A DNA stretch of 64,000 nucleotides, taken from assembly GCA_914767715.1 (NCBI GenBank), contig OU612066.1:28184283-28248282 (forward strand). The letters run 5' to 3'. This DNA is from Membranipora membranacea (taxonomy: Eukaryota > Bryozoa > Gymnolaemata > Cheilostomatida > Membraniporidae). Both the position numbers and the translations under genes were made by a program. Of the stretch, positions 8,340 through 21,600 are shown in pieces (positions within the stretch are counted from its first letter, which is position 1; the number at the start of each line of letters is the position of its first letter). The notes beneath the pieces were generated by a model. That model did no database searches. It worked only from the letters and a program-made list of their open reading frames with translations, and was not told the DNA's origin.

Positions 8340-10964
8340 CTATGTTGCAGTCTGCTTTTGTAAATAATGTAATAATGCACTGATGTGTTGCCAACTCGTT
8401 GAACTGTATTATCTGAAACACAAGATAATGAAAAGCCATGTTATAGGGACAGCCATTGATATAGAGGTTGAAAAGCTGTAAACCATTATAACCTTAGGTC
8501 TGAATGTGAATTGGAAATTCATTCAGTTTATGTGTGAGTACCTTAAGCAGCTTTTCTGATTGGATGCTGTAGGGGTACCTGCCACTTATTGTTCCGGGGG
8601 GGGGGGGCCTACAACACCCCTAGGTTGTACAATGGCATTCAGTGATGGGATTGATCAGTGTTCAGAAATGAGTGGCAACTCTGTAAGGTTCAAACTTCTG
8701 AACTGTATAAAACAGGACGAGAAGCAAGTCGACATCAAAACTTGCTGCTGAGTATGAATTTGTATAGATATGGTCATATTATGCTGTTATAGAGATATTA
8801 CCTGATGTTTTTCGTATGATGCTATAAACACATCGCTGGCACCGATTCCGAGTTTATTAGCCTGCTCACTCATATTGCTAAATGCTGCAGCGATCTGTGA
8901 ATTGTTTGTGAATTTGCTCTGAATCTCTCGGGCATGACTCGACCATTCTATAATGATGACAAATGAATTTGGATAGAAAGCGCATCAAATACAGCAATGT
9001 CCCATCTTGCGTATCTGATAGGTCACAGGCAGGCAGCCATCAATCGTATACTGATAATATAGGAGATAATATGATGCGCACCAGAGGATGCTTGGGACTG
9101 GGTACTGGAACAATCAATCATGAGAGCTCCCCTTGTTTAGCTCAAACCCACGACTCTTGCATCATGAGGATGGTGAGATGGCACAATCGGTTAGCGTGCT
9201 TGCTATTCACTGTCAGGCGATTTGTGCCGCAGGAGCTGTGGGTTTGAGTCCCATTGGGAGAGCTTTCAAGGTTGATTATTCCAGCCCCCAGCAACCTCGG
9301 GTGTATACCTCTTCACAAATGTCTGGCGGTGAATAGCAAGCCTGCAAGCAGATTGGCTATCCATCTCATCATCCCCTAGTTGAACCTCCAATTGAAATTC
9401 TTTGAGAGTGGAGTGGGAGGGTGATTGCTCTTTACACTATTGGTCAGACCAAGGAGTTAGAGTTAGAGGACTCTAACTCTAACTCCTTGGTCTGACAAGC
9501 TTTGTCTGTCACTGTCATTCATACAAATCTCAGCAAGACAAGTTATTTCAGGCTTTTAGCTGCACACCAAACAATGTAGCATAAAGTTGCATGATGAATT
9601 TACGTGTCAGTCTACAACAGAAAACTTCACTAGTAACGCATATCATAGGGTAAAGAAAAGTAGTATAATTTATGTAGGTTATAATATACCTTGGACTATG
9701 GGTACTCCATCTCTATCTGATATGGCTATACCCAGCAGGTCACTATCCTGTCTAAAATAAACATCACAAAGAGATTGATGGGAAACATAGGGGGCCTTTC
9801 AATTACAAAGAATGATATTTTTTGAACCAAATTATCACTATCATTTCAATTGGCCAAATTTGTTTCCAACTCCTTCAAGCAGAATGTATATAGTTCAATC
9901 AATGAGTGAGTGATCTGGGAAAGAGACCCCTGGCAGCTCTCACTCAATCAGCTAGGAGTGATAAGTTCTTGATTTTGGCAGTTTTAATTGAAAGGGCGAC
10001 CAGAGCAATCGATTTACAAATTAATCAAACTGAGCCTGAACATAAAAAAATCAAAACTTATGAGTTAACATCAAGGGACCAAATCGCTGTTCAGGGGTAG
10101 GGGATTAGGGGTCGCCATATACTTAATAAATAAACCGAGACAGTACACTACATACAGCTATAGTTATGGGCATATTTAATAATAACATTGCTTTGTGAAG
10201 TAGCAATGGTGTTGACATTGATGTGTGGTCAGCAGTCCAGTCTGCTGATCACTCAATCAATTTCAATGGGATTTTGAGGGTTGTGATAGATTCAGCTGCT
10301 TGTTGTGATGAATATTGATGATGCTATACAGTAATGATAAAAAATACCATCAACTTGATCACGATGAGCCGATAGATCAATCGCAATTTTCACACTTAAA
10401 ATTCCAATTGAAACCTAAAATGTCGACTGCAATTCAATGATAAGTGATTGAGTATCGTTACCACTCAGGGCCGTAGTTCCAGGGGAGGCAGGGAGGCACT
10501 GCCTCCCCTGGAAAGCTAAATACAGTGGCCTAAAAACACTATAATTGAATAATCTTTGTCAGATTTGGCTCCACTTGGATTAACATTTTACTAATTATAT
10601 GTCTCAAATTACTGTGGGAAAAGCTTACAGCCCCCTTCCTGGTGACACTTCAGACTTGCCTGCCCTACCATTTTTTCTAAACTACGGCCCTGCCACTACA
10701 CAATTCATTGCTGCAACTTCACCCACAATTACCGCCACAGGGCCTCAACGTTAATGCTCCAGCTAGATAGTGTTCTGTAGTGGTGTATTATTATTACTAC
10801 ATCTATGGGTACTACAATAGATACAAGGGGTGTGTCTGCAACCAAAATTAGGGGTAGTTATGTAATCTACAGCAGAAGAGACTTTAAAGCCCCGAGTGCA
10901 GAATTCTATAAAAGCCATGAGCTCACCTCAACTGTTTTGAGAGATATTCCTTCAAAGACAACTC
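8340..10964 (-). CDS. LAMTOR3: LAMTOR3 (MP1), Ragulator scaffold subunit, ends incomplete
   Basis: Roadblock-fold protein that pairs with LAMTOR2 in the Ragulator complex on late endosomes and lysosomes, where it anchors Rag GTPases, mTORC1 and MEK1 signalling. Exons in transcript order: 10964-10927, 9751-9690, 8947-8802 and 8412-8340, all with AG/GT borders and agreeing phases. Translation gives LSLKEYLSKQL, then LLGIAISDRDGVPIVQ, then AAFSNMSEQANKLGIGASDV and SYEKHQ/IIQFNELATHQC. These align with the family's FLYKKL, VSDRDGVPVIKV, LATDQGSKLGL and YYNTYQVVQFN. The start-codon exon (above 10967) and the last roughly 20 residues (below 8336) were not located. It is divergently placed to SURF6 about 1 kb away. 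Confidence 0.85.
9172..9370 (+). mobile_element. tRNA-derived SINE, copy 1
   Basis: An A-box-like TGGCACAATCGGTTAGCG (9179-9196) and a B-box-like GGGTTTGAGTCCC (9240-9252) are spaced as in a tRNA head. They are followed by a body AGCTTTCAAGGTTGATTATT. A related copy in the opposite orientation lies at 16141-16282, sharing the head, GCAGGAG(C/T)(T/C)GTGGG and the start of the body. A further inverted B-box fragment sits at 9130-9165. The 3' limit is approximate. Confidence 0.7.
9443..9496. repeat. Perfect 26 bp palindrome
   Basis: GTCAGACCAAGGAGTTAGAG plus TTAGAG is followed after two bases by its exact complement. Related short hairpins built on CTCTAACTCCTTGGT occur at 27423-27449, 41377-41419 and near 19990, 50616 and 50692, so this is a dispersed hairpin family. 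Confidence 0.85.
10466..10692 (+). mobile_element. MITE, hAT-like termini, copy 2
   Basis: This 227 bp element starts CAGGGCCGTAGTTCC and ends AAACTACGGCCCTG. It is flanked on both sides by CCACT (10461-10465 and 10693-10697), a perfect 5 bp target-site duplication. It is the same family as 1336-1562. The perfect duplication suggests it is the younger copy. Confidence 0.85.
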
Positions 10965-11968
10965 CTGCAACAACAAAACTGCGGTGATGGTATGGTATGT
11001 TAGCTGGCGATTTTGTTTCAATAAAGGGATTGGATGTGTGTCATTATATAACAAAGTTACCTTTATTTAAGTCTCATGGCAAGCGTTCCAATTTATAGTT
11101 TGGGGAATCAAGCTTTTAATATCAGAATATCACATCTGAGTTCCACAAAGATGGAGCAATCCACTAACAGTAACTAATACTAAGTTAGTGAAACCAATTA
11201 ACTGACTGATGAAGACAGGGAGAATGGAATGGATGGAGAGTCAGTGCATTCATTTGGAAAATTAAACAGGATATCCAATTAGGCATCTTAATTGAGGAAA
11301 AATGATATATAAGTTGGAACTTAGGAATAGTATAGTTCTTAGTTGGTAGATTACAATAGAAACAGCAAACAATCAACATCATAAGAATGATGACAGTTCC
11401 TCAATGATTTTGCCTTGTTGTAATGTAAGATATGATGTGATCACCTGCTGAGTTCCCATTCTCTGATGTGATGCTGGTTGCAGTTCTTATAGCTGATATT
11501 ATTGTGAAGTGAACTGTGTTGATATTGCAGCACCAAGGGACTTTGGCACAGTTGTATTCTATTCTATTGCTAAGAGATATGTCAAAAAAAGTTTAGAGCT
11601 TTTTGATATATTGAAGCTGAAACTACTATCATGTGATCACACTGAACTCAATAGTTCAATTCAATGTGTGATCATCATGTAATGAAACTAGAAAACCACG
11701 CCCACCAAAACCTATCCCACGTTGTAATGTTCCATATAAACTACAGACAATGGTATTGTAACTTATTGGTGATAAGATAGTATAAAAGTTGTCTGTGCAA
11801 TTCTCACTCGTGGGACTGTGGACATATTTTCACTCCCCACTAACCGGAAACGGTCACAGGCACATGTTGAGATCTTTTTCATGCTACTTGATAGCTTCAA
11901 CTTTCTTCTCCTCACTACAATGGGTCAGCCAACCGGCCATGGTCTTTGAGCAACATCATATTTAGACC
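10965..11968. promoter_or_regulatory. LAMTOR3-SURF6 divergent intergenic region
   Basis: The two genes point away from each other across about 1 kb. The unlocated LAMTOR3 first exon and both 5' UTRs must lie here or nearby. No TATA box at a convincing distance was seen. A shared promoter is inference from orientation. Confidence 0.4.
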
Positions 11969-14703
11969 ATGGGCAGCAAAGATACATTCACAGAAAGTCT
12001 CAAAGCTTCTAATTGCTTTTTCAAAACTATAATTGACTTAGTTCCTCCAGGTGCATTTTTTGATGCTGAGGCCAATCAAAAGATCTCAGCTCATCAGACT
12101 GCAGTTGCACAAAAGGATGCGAGTAAGAAGTCGAACCACAGTGAGAGGCTGAAACAGAATAAGGCGAAATATGACCCCAGTCATCCTACTAAAACCAGTG
12201 AACTTCAGCAGTTATTGCCAACTCTGAATGGTAATGCAGGTGAGGAGAGTGAAAGTGATGATGGTGGTCATTCAGAAGAGGGTGAGGAGCATGATGAGAA
12301 ATCAATCCCAAAAGCCACACCGGGGAGTAAGAATTCGACTAGCCTTAAATCCAAAAAGTTATCAGCTACTCCTACAAAAATAAACAACATTCATCCTCAT
12401 GCTGACTCCTCTGCCTCTGCGAAGAAAACAAAAGGTAAAAAGCAAAAACATTTAGCTGACGATAAGTTGTCAAATTCTGAAGTAAGCGACAGTGTCAGTG
12501 CCCAGTTAAATTCTGGTGGTATGACTAATGGTGACATTGGGCATGACGATGATCCATCAGAGCCATCTAAGAAAAAGCTTAAGCCTGGCCAGAATAACGA
12601 AACCACTTCTAGCAGTGAGAACAGTACAGGTCCTTCACCGATCACTGTTCAACCCCGCCTTGATACCGATCAGTTGAGGGAAAAACTACGTACTCGTATC
12701 AATGTGCTCCAAGCCAAGCGGCAGCATGGAATGACTGCAGAGGAGTTCATGGAGAGTAAAAAACTGCGGCGAAAAGAGTCTAAATTAAAGCTGAAACAGA
12801 AGCGAAAAGAAGCTAAAAAGCTCAAGCTCTCTGTTGAGAAACAAGCCAAAAATAGTCATAACAAACTGAATGGCGTGTCGGAGGTCAAGAAGGACCCTGA
12901 AGAAAATGCCAATAATAACAATAAAAATATGGTATTTAGTAAGTTCCAGTTTTCAGAGCAGGCGCAGAAGAAACGTAAAGACAAGAAACAGAAGCAGTCT
13001 TACAAAGACCTGTATGAAAAGGTAAGTCTCCCATCGAGCTAAAATCGAAAATCAAGCTTAAAAAGAACGGTCATCTATTAAGTTGACCGTTCTTTTGTTT
13101 AATATGATTTGGTGCAGTTGACTACAATTATTCAATTGTGCTTCATATAGTAATATATATTTTTAGTTGTCTAAGGTACTGCATGTCTTTGCATAAACAT
13201 TGGAATTGATTTTGTAACCACAGTAATCATTTTAGTACTATACCACATTTACCATTGTAAAGTATAAACAGTGTAGAACACGAACAATACTAAGGATTAA
13301 ATTTAACATCAAACGATGATCCGTTTTACCTTTGGTAAATTGAACCTTTCTTACAGAATAACTTCTGATACATTTTGAAACAACACATACAGTCACTGTT
13401 AGTCTTTGCTTATCAAGTTTAAAAATCAACACCTGACATAGCTTCTGTCTCAGACTCACTTGCATTAAGATATTGTATATCTGTCATGGCCTAAGAAAAT
13501 ACAGATGTCCCTAAAGTGTCCAAATTACAGTGTATAAAACACGTGTTTCCTTCATTGTGTAGGTAACTAAAGACAAGGAAAAATTGGAAAAGCTCAAAGA
13601 GACTGATGCAGACAAGGCCAAACATATAGAAGAGAAGAACGCTTGGAGGAAAGCTATGGACCAATCAAAGGGTGTCAAGGTGTGTAAGCGATCGATGAGA
13701 AATATGGTATCTGCGCTCACTTTTTTCTTATTGATGTTTTGATGTTTGTTTATTTAGACATTTCCGGTATCACTCCTAAAAAGGTTGACAAAATAAAAAT
13801 GTTTACATAAAAATTGATGGAAAAATATTGCACTAGTTGAAAAAAATCTCATATAGAATTCAAAAAAGCTGTTCTGCCGTTTTACAGTGCGGCATGAAAG
13901 ATGCCATTTGTGTTTGAACATAATGAATGCATAGAGAAGTTAGATCACCCTATCTCTCTTCATCAGTTAAGGTTGTCACATGTTTTCGGTTTTGTGCTAA
14001 GCAACAGCACAACACATTGCTATAATGCGCCTTTATCTACGAATAGCAGTTTCTATTTGTCATTTTTTTATGTGATTAAGTATCAACCAGATCAATCTTT
14101 TGCAAAATTTCTCATTAAAAATGGTGCTATTTATTGGTCTCAAACAAATCAGAAGGATTGGAGAGATTCTGCTAAATTTTAAGCTTATCTAGCATTGTGT
14201 TTATCAAGGGAAGGCAGTGAAGTTGTGTAACCATTGTGGTTGAGTTTGGTGAGGGCAAAACTCCAAAATGTAAAACTGTTGAATGATACTTTACTGATCC
14301 AAATCAAAACTTAAAAAGTCTGTATACTGTTGACAGTACAATCAATTAGATGTATTCCAAGTTCTGCCATGATTCTAATAGAATTTAGTCCATGATCGCA
14401 TGTAGCAAATGTGTGAGAGAAGTAAAGGATGTTTCTGATAGATTTTGTGTAGTTTCTCATTCTTTGTTGATGTTATTTCAGGTGAAGGATAATCCTGTAC
14501 TGCTGAAGAAGAGCATGAAGAAGGAAGAAAAGCTGAAGAGCAGGTCTAAGAAGAAGTGGGAGGAGCGTGTGGAGCATGTCGCCGAGCAACAACAGAAGCG
14601 ACAAGATAAACGTAAAAAGAACATAGCAGCTAAGAAGCAAGGCAAGGTCGAACGCAAAGTGCAATACGCCAAAAAGAAAGGCAGAATGGTATCAGGCTTT
14701 TAA
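11969..14703 (+). CDS. SURF6: SURF6, nucleolar ribosome-biogenesis protein
   Basis: SURF6 (yeast Rrp14) is a lysine-rich nucleolar protein that binds nucleic acid and acts in pre-rRNA processing. Exons are 11969-13021, 13563-13679 and 14482-14703, all phase 0, giving 463 residues. The first exon has a poorly conserved N terminus, an acidic Ser/Glu/Asp stretch around residues 92-112, then the SURF6 core with LREKLRTRINVLQAKRQ and FMESKKLRRKESKLKLKQKR. Exon 2 carries KNAWRKAMDQSKGVK. Exon 3 carries VKDNPVLLKKSMKKEEKLKS, KKKWEERVEHV and QDKRKKNIAAKKQGKVERK, the family's C-terminal signature, and ends MVSGF. The start is the first ATG of the open frame. AATAAA signals follow at 15221 and 15340. 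It is convergent with the lamin gene, with 931 bp between the two stops. Confidence 0.93.
13680..14481 (+). other. SURF6 intron 2
   Basis: An AT-rich intron between GTGTGT and TTATTTCAG. The 93-codon frame at 13901-14182 is not supported as an exon and shows no recognisable similarity. Confidence 0.6.
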
Positions 14704-15220
14704 AATGGCACATCAACGGTTCTGTGTGCCTCGTGAGTAGACTTGCTTGCATGTTCAACAGCTGCATGAAGAAAAGCGAATGAGTTTTGTATTATATTAT
14801 GATGTAAAAATTTCACAATGAGGAATCTATCATACCCATGGTACTTACAGCCCTGATTAACTAACTGACTATGATTGTTCACTGCTGTCTAGTTTTTTTG
14901 TATGCTGCTTCATCTATATGTAAGTTTTTTTCTCCATATGTGGTGGTAACATATATTCACATATAACACATCTTTATATCTTGGGAAATCAAGTTTTATT
15001 TTGGTGACCACACAATGTACATGTTGATTAACTTCTATCGGCGGGTGGAAGTTAGTGCTTGTAAAATACAGAACATGTCTACACTAACAGCTACACTCTT
15101 TTAGTCCAAAGTAATGATATCAGTTCTATAAAACATGATCATTTCTCTGCCTGTAAAATTATAAGCATTGATATATTACCATAACCTTCAAATTCCAGAG
15201 GTTATGAATGGTGTTATAGC

Positions 15221-15345
15221 AATAAAATACTGCTGCCAATATGCTGTTAGGTAGGCCATCTATTTTGATTTGGGGAATAATATCTTACATTTGAGGAGGA
15301 TACACAGTGATCATGATGTCTCTATGCTAAGATCATGCCAATAAA
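15221..15345 (+). terminator. Candidate SURF6 polyadenylation signals
   Basis: AATAAA at 15221-15226 and 15340-15345, about 520 and 640 bases after the SURF6 stop. Motif evidence only. Confidence 0.35.
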
Positions 15346-15634
15346 AGAAAACTATTCAGTCTAGAAGACTTAGGTGATACAGTAAAATTGATAATACATT
15401 GTACATAAAAAATAATAGGACAACATCCAAAAGATAGCGGCAGAAGGAAAAAAGACACTTTTTTCATTGGGTAGAAAAAACTACACCTCAATTACATGTA
15501 TGTAAGAGTTGTTATGATAATATGTAGTATAAAAGATATTAGAGTAGAGCTGAATCAATTCTATTATTATTCACAGGCTCTTGTGTTCCAGCTATTCGAG
15601 ATCTCTGAGATGTATTTAGATTATTGGTACAGCT

Positions 15635-18600
15635 CTACATAATAGAGCATTGACCTCCGTTGCGCTCTTCAGTCTCCGGATCACCCTAAAATAAAGTTGT
15701 CATTATATGTCCAGTTTGGCTGAATGGAGCCAAAAAAGAAAGGTCAACAAATCTGTTTCTTGGGAGTTGTCTTTTCATGACAGGTATTAATCAAGGATAG
15801 GTAATTCCCAAAGAAGTTGACAGGAGGAGGCAACTATTTTTCTAATAATTCCCGCTACAGAAAGCTTCACCATATACCATATAAAAGGTCATGATTGTCA
15901 GTGGGCAGATTTATCATGTGACAAAAAATACAATAACAATCAGTGAAGTGTCACTATGTTTCTTATCCAAGCCAGCTACTGTTTCACTATCTAAACCATC
16001 TAAATATATATGACTTACACTTACAGTTTGGTGGAATATCTCCTCTCTAGCGCTGGATGTAACTCTTCTTGCTCCTCTTGTTGAACTTCTCTGGCTTGAT
16101 TTAGTCATCTCACACACAGCTACTTCCTGTACATGTTAGACAAATAGGAATAAAGCACAGATACAGAACCAAGGGCTGAAAAACTCAATCGTGAAAGCTA
16201 CCTCAAGGTGACTTGGGCCCACGACTCCTGCAACACCGATCGCCTGGTGACCGGAATAGCATGGGCTCTAACCAATTGCTCCCTATCAACTTACCCATTG
16301 TGTACGAGTCTAGTTCACAAGTGGCCGAATGACACTTTGTTTAAATCAAAAATGACCAACCGAGTTGGCCAATTTTGAGGTCTGAGTGCAAGTCAGAGGT
16401 GTAATGATATTTGTGAATAGACATATTTCAATTTGGAGTTGTCCCATCAGTATTGATGGGCAGGCAATCCATTGTTGTTGAGGAGATCAAACATATTCTA
16501 CGCAATTGAATCACAACCCATGATGATTTAGATCAGTTCAGTTGGAAACTAAAGCCTTTATTGCAATTCTTAGTGCTGGCTTGCATTATTTCATACCGTT
16601 TAAATGGCTTATTCACTTAATTGAGCAGCAGACTTGAGTCTGTGAGAAGAATGAGATATGGTTTCTGATCTCTAACTTACCTCCTCTAATTTACCAATAA
16701 GAGTGGTGGACATGGAGTCAGCTACCACCCATCTCTGACCCTTCATCACATAGTTATTTGTCTGAGCATCATGTGTCTCTCCAGCATTAGAGCTCCATAC
16801 CTGTCAATGTGCAACAGCTTATAAAATGTGTTTGCAATGCACGTCGGAAGGCTGAAGTTATGTCAGACACTCGCTACAGGGATTTTTACAGAGGACACAA
16901 AACATTGTTCATGATTTTGAAGTTAAACTTAACACTCAAATTTCTGTGGCTTTCACACAGCAGTCATTATTGCCAATACAGATCAGATTTGTGGGCGATA
17001 ATGAACCTAAGTTTTAATCTACCAAAGAACAAGGGGAGGTTTCTATATTTTGAGCAACTTGGTCATTTGAATCAACCAAACTCATTTATTAAAATCACGC
17101 TTTTTTTGCTATCCTATAATACTGCATTTAAATTGTATTTCCCAGAACTTTTTTATTCATGTAAAAAAAAAGAGTTTCGTTTACCGTAGAGTTCTGTGTG
17201 GACCGCATACCAATTGATTATTGACATTGCCGGTCAAGTCTGCAGTATATCGGTTATGGCTCAATGAGAGTTTAGGGCTGACACCACACCAAAATCAATA
17301 ATTTTGTACTCAATAGTGTTGTTCAAAGTAGAGTGTGTATTTAGCTCGTTAGGTTGGGTATTGTAAGCTCATCCTGAGTCCTTAGTCCCCAGTCTCAAAA
17401 GTCTTTCAACATGACATGGACATGGAATATTCAATCATAGTATTTTTAGGCCACTTCATTCGGCATTCCTGCCTTCCCTGGAACTACAGGCCAGATGTAT
17501 ACAAGTTCTGGTCGTGACTTACAGTAGCCATCTCTCCAGCGGTGAGCTTGGCGGCGTGGTGGAACTTAAAGTCAGTCTCCTCGTCTCCTGCTTTGTGAAC
17601 AATCTTCCAGCCTTTTAGTGATACGTTCTATCAAATACAAAATAGCCTAAGTGAGCGAAAATGTTCAGCATAATATCTAATTCACCTGTTGATATCCAAA
17701 TGTCAAACACGGCACATGTATGACTCACTTTTGTTGACAGTTAAGAAAAAAATGTATGGCAACAGACATATTTAAATCTTTGTGGTCTCAGGTTATGTCA
17801 GGAGTTGTCCCCTACTAAATCTGTGTGGTCTCAGGTTATGTCAGGAGTTGTCCCCTACTAAATCTGTGTGGTCTCAGGTTATGTCAGGAGTTGTCCCCTA
17901 CTGTGAGGGGCACTGGACAGGAGTAGTTAACAATTACAAAAATGCTTATGATCTGAGGGTCCAATTTTTTTATGAAACTGAATAACGTTTGCAATAAAAA
18001 AACTGCATTCACCAATTAAATAAGATTGTATATTGTATAGATTGTATATTTATTTTCACTTGACGGCGTTTACTCATAATATAATATAATATATATATAA
18101 TATAATATTTACCTTGTTTGAGATATTTTTGACCCTGATGAATTTTCCCTCACTGTCTACTTCACAGACTTCTACGGCTCCGCTAGTCCTGGATGATGCG
18201 CTGTACGCAGAGCTGCTGCTGCTTGTTTGTGCCTCCTGCACATAAGAGCCGGCGTCAGCCTCCATTCTCTTCCTCTTCTTAGGTGTGACCTTGACCTCAG
18301 ACTGAGAGAATGACTGGGACAGGTTCAATCTGTTTAACAGAGAATGATGATTTTAAGGTGGTAAGGGAAAGAGATTTAAGGTGACTTACTAAAGAGATTA
18401 TCTGCTCCTGGTTTACATTTGGATCACTAATGATATAGGAATTTGTTCCTGTGTCCAGAAAGTGTTTAGGAACTTTCATCCGCAACTTCACTCATCTGTT
18501 CACAATAAGCAGTTGACTGTTCATTTCTTTCCAAAAAATTTAAATGTTCATGGATTAAATTTAGAGACCATATTGACCTAGAATTTTTATGATTTCACAG

Positions 18601-21600
18601 AACCCGTTACAAAATCTTAGCACTAAGACTACACCTGTCTGAGCACTTAGACTACACCAGTCTGAGCGGTTAGACTACACCTGTCTGAGCACTTAGACTA
18701 CATCAGTCTGAGCACTAAGGCTACACCTGTCTGAGCACTTAGACTACATCTGTCTGAGCACTTAGACTACACCTGTCTGAGCACTTAGGCTACACCAGTC
18801 TGAGCACTTAGACCACACCTACTTACCTCTCCTCTTCTCCCTCCAGTAGTTTCCTGTAAGCAGCGATCTCCAGATCGAGGCTGACCTTGATATCCAGTAG
18901 GTCCTGATACTCTCTCATGTGATCGTTAATCTGATCTCTCAGCATTCTAATCTCACGCTCTTTAGATGACATCATAGCGGTGTACTGATCACGCTCTGCG
19001 GCCAGGTCACTCTCCAGGGTAGCGATACGAGCCTCCAGGGAAGCATTCTGTAATAAAAGTACGCAGTAATGAGCTAGACCATTCTTCTTCTGGAGAGGCA
19101 GGTTATTAATAACATAAATAATGAAAGTTTTGTCTTGATTTTTTGCGAACTTGCATCAAGACTGTTACTTGCATCATATCTCCAGACTATACTTGCATCA
19201 AGACAATTTACTGTTACAATGCTTGCTAACAAACTGAATGGAAGCGTTTTGAACATCGGAAGTTGTACCCTCCGAGTAATGCAAGTATTTCCTTTCAAGC
19301 GAAAAGCTCATTTCCACACATCACTATTTGGCGGTTAGAAAAATGGGCTTCTTGGAACCATGTGTAACTACAAATTATCAGCAATAAGTTGGTCTAAGCA
19401 AACACATGATGGTCAGTTATGTCATTGCTATGCTACATTAGTGGTGTTATCATGCAATAGAGCATGATACTTCACAGATAGATCTATCCAGTTGTTATCT
19501 ATAATTTTGATCAATTGAGTATTGATATTCGCAATCTTCAGAGCCTTCGCTGGCTAACTGTCATGCAAATCTTCCTTTGGATTACAAAACTCCTTTTTTG
19601 ACAGTAAGCAAAGCTTCCTTGGTTGTAGAACGCTGCTCATTTTAACAGGAAAAAGTGATGTGTTTTATGACACAGTTATCTGGTCGGTCAGGCAGCTAAT
19701 TGGCTGTGACAGTGTGGGGCAGGTGTGATCAGAGTTAAACAACAACTCTCATGTACCTTTGGGACTATACTGACGCTTAATAGAAAAATGGAAAACTCAG
19801 TTATGATTTAACGCTGCAATCAACTTTTATAATGGTTATTCAAGCTTATCTGGCACTTACTCCAGGGACTTGAATATATAACATGTATGAGCCAAGGTCA
19901 CACTACTCTATGCCGGTCACCTCCTGGCTCTTCCATCCTGATGTGCCTATGCCTGTAAGTTGGTGTCAAGTCTGAGCAAGAATTAGTGTCTCTAACTCCT
20001 TGGTCTGAGCAAGGAGTACTGTTACTCTTTGTACTGAGCATGTTGGCCAATTTGTGTCTTACCCATACATTCTCAATTCTTAGCTCAGAACTCGTCAATC
20101 AGTTACATTGTTTATTGATGTGTCTCGAAAAAAAAAATTTGTGAAAAAACTCATTTAAATTATATTTGAGTTCGCCTATACAGCATGCTGTATGTGCACA
20201 TTGTGTTGATCAGGTATATGTAGTTATTTACCTGGTTGGTGAGTTTAGAGATCTGAGCCTGTAGTTCAGTGATTCGACTCTTATAAGAGCTGATCTCGAT
20301 TCTACTCTTCTCATCCATACCATCATTCTGCTGGAGCTCTCTCTGAAGTCCTGAGATCTACACGCAATCAGAGAGAATAATTGCATGTGAGATACAAGCG
20401 ATGGCAAATGGAGGATAGGAGTGTTCTATCTCCTGACTATTGCACTATGGTCAATTGTTTTAAACCCGAAATATTTCTTGGAGGGTCAACAACAGTGTAA
20501 GAGTTGGACTTGGTTGCAGGTTTGATGGATGTTTCTCGGTTATTTTCATACTAGATGGTACAAAATTAAAGTCTTGATAAGCACCTTGCCTTACTTGGCT
20601 CGTCAACAAAGTAGCAATTTTTGCTATGAGCATCTTTGTATTTGATCAGAACTATAGCACCCTCCACCACTTTGATTCCATACCCCATCATCCTGAAGAA
20701 GACTATCCAGGCTGACAAGAAGTGGATAATTCTCCCCAACTATCTTGTGCTGACAGAGAACCATGCACAGATCACCAGTCATTACTTATTACATACCTTA
20801 CTCTCATACATGATCTCCATTTCCTCTCTGTATCGTCTCATCTCAGTCTCATGCTGTAATCTGAAGTCAGCGAGAGCCTCCTCTAACTTATGCTCGTACT
20901 CTCTCTGTGCCTTATTGTCACACTCATCTACAGATAGCTCCATACGTGTACGAGTCTCATTCATCTCCGACTGGTGAAGCTGAGCCTTAAACGCCAGCTC
21001 TTCCTGCAAGTGATAAAGTTAATATATAAGTAATAATATAGTAAATAATTAAGTAAATAGTAATAATATATAAGTATGTGATAGTCTTTTCAACTTAGAT
21101 GCAAGATCCTATGACATTGTTCATTCTCTTCCATCGGCTGTGAAATCTTGATGACAGCTCAGGGAATTTTTTTTTTCAATATTTTGAAATCCGGTATGCT
21201 ACACGGACTAGGACAGAGCACAACTCAAATTTGAAGTCAAATTGTTCAAATGTTCATCTCACTACAGTTAAATGAATCGATTTAGTATTTGAACTGAAGT
21301 TAAATTCCTGTCTGGCCATAACTGCTTATTTTCATTCCACAGACTGTAAATTTTACATAATGTAATACAAATTGTGCAGCTGTGCAGTTTCTGTGTATGC
21401 TGGCATAACATGCCCTGTCTCAATTATGAGTGTGCAAATTATTGAATTAAAAGTTCATCGAACAAAGAGTGAACTGTTACAGTTGTAGGGTGTCATAAAT
21501 ACGGAGACCTGGAATGCACACCTATTTCAGTGGCCATCTCAGTGGTGTCCATTGACCTAGTTATACGCATATTACTGTATTTGAGTAGCATACCCATTGG

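Noticed and set aside
9172-9252. Considered as a functional tRNA gene
   Set aside because: The acceptor stem does not pair and the spacing and body fit a tRNA-derived SINE better.
13901-14182. 93-codon frame inside SURF6 intron 2
   Set aside because: SURF6 exons 2 and 3 join cleanly in phase without it, and the composition is AT-rich non-coding.
16809-17189. 126-codon plus-strand frame in a lamin intron
   Set aside because: Low-complexity AT-rich translation with no similarity; lamin exons 8 and 9 flank it normally.
18621-18820. Considered as a CRISPR-like array
   Set aside because: Units are contiguous with no unique spacers, and the context is an animal intron.
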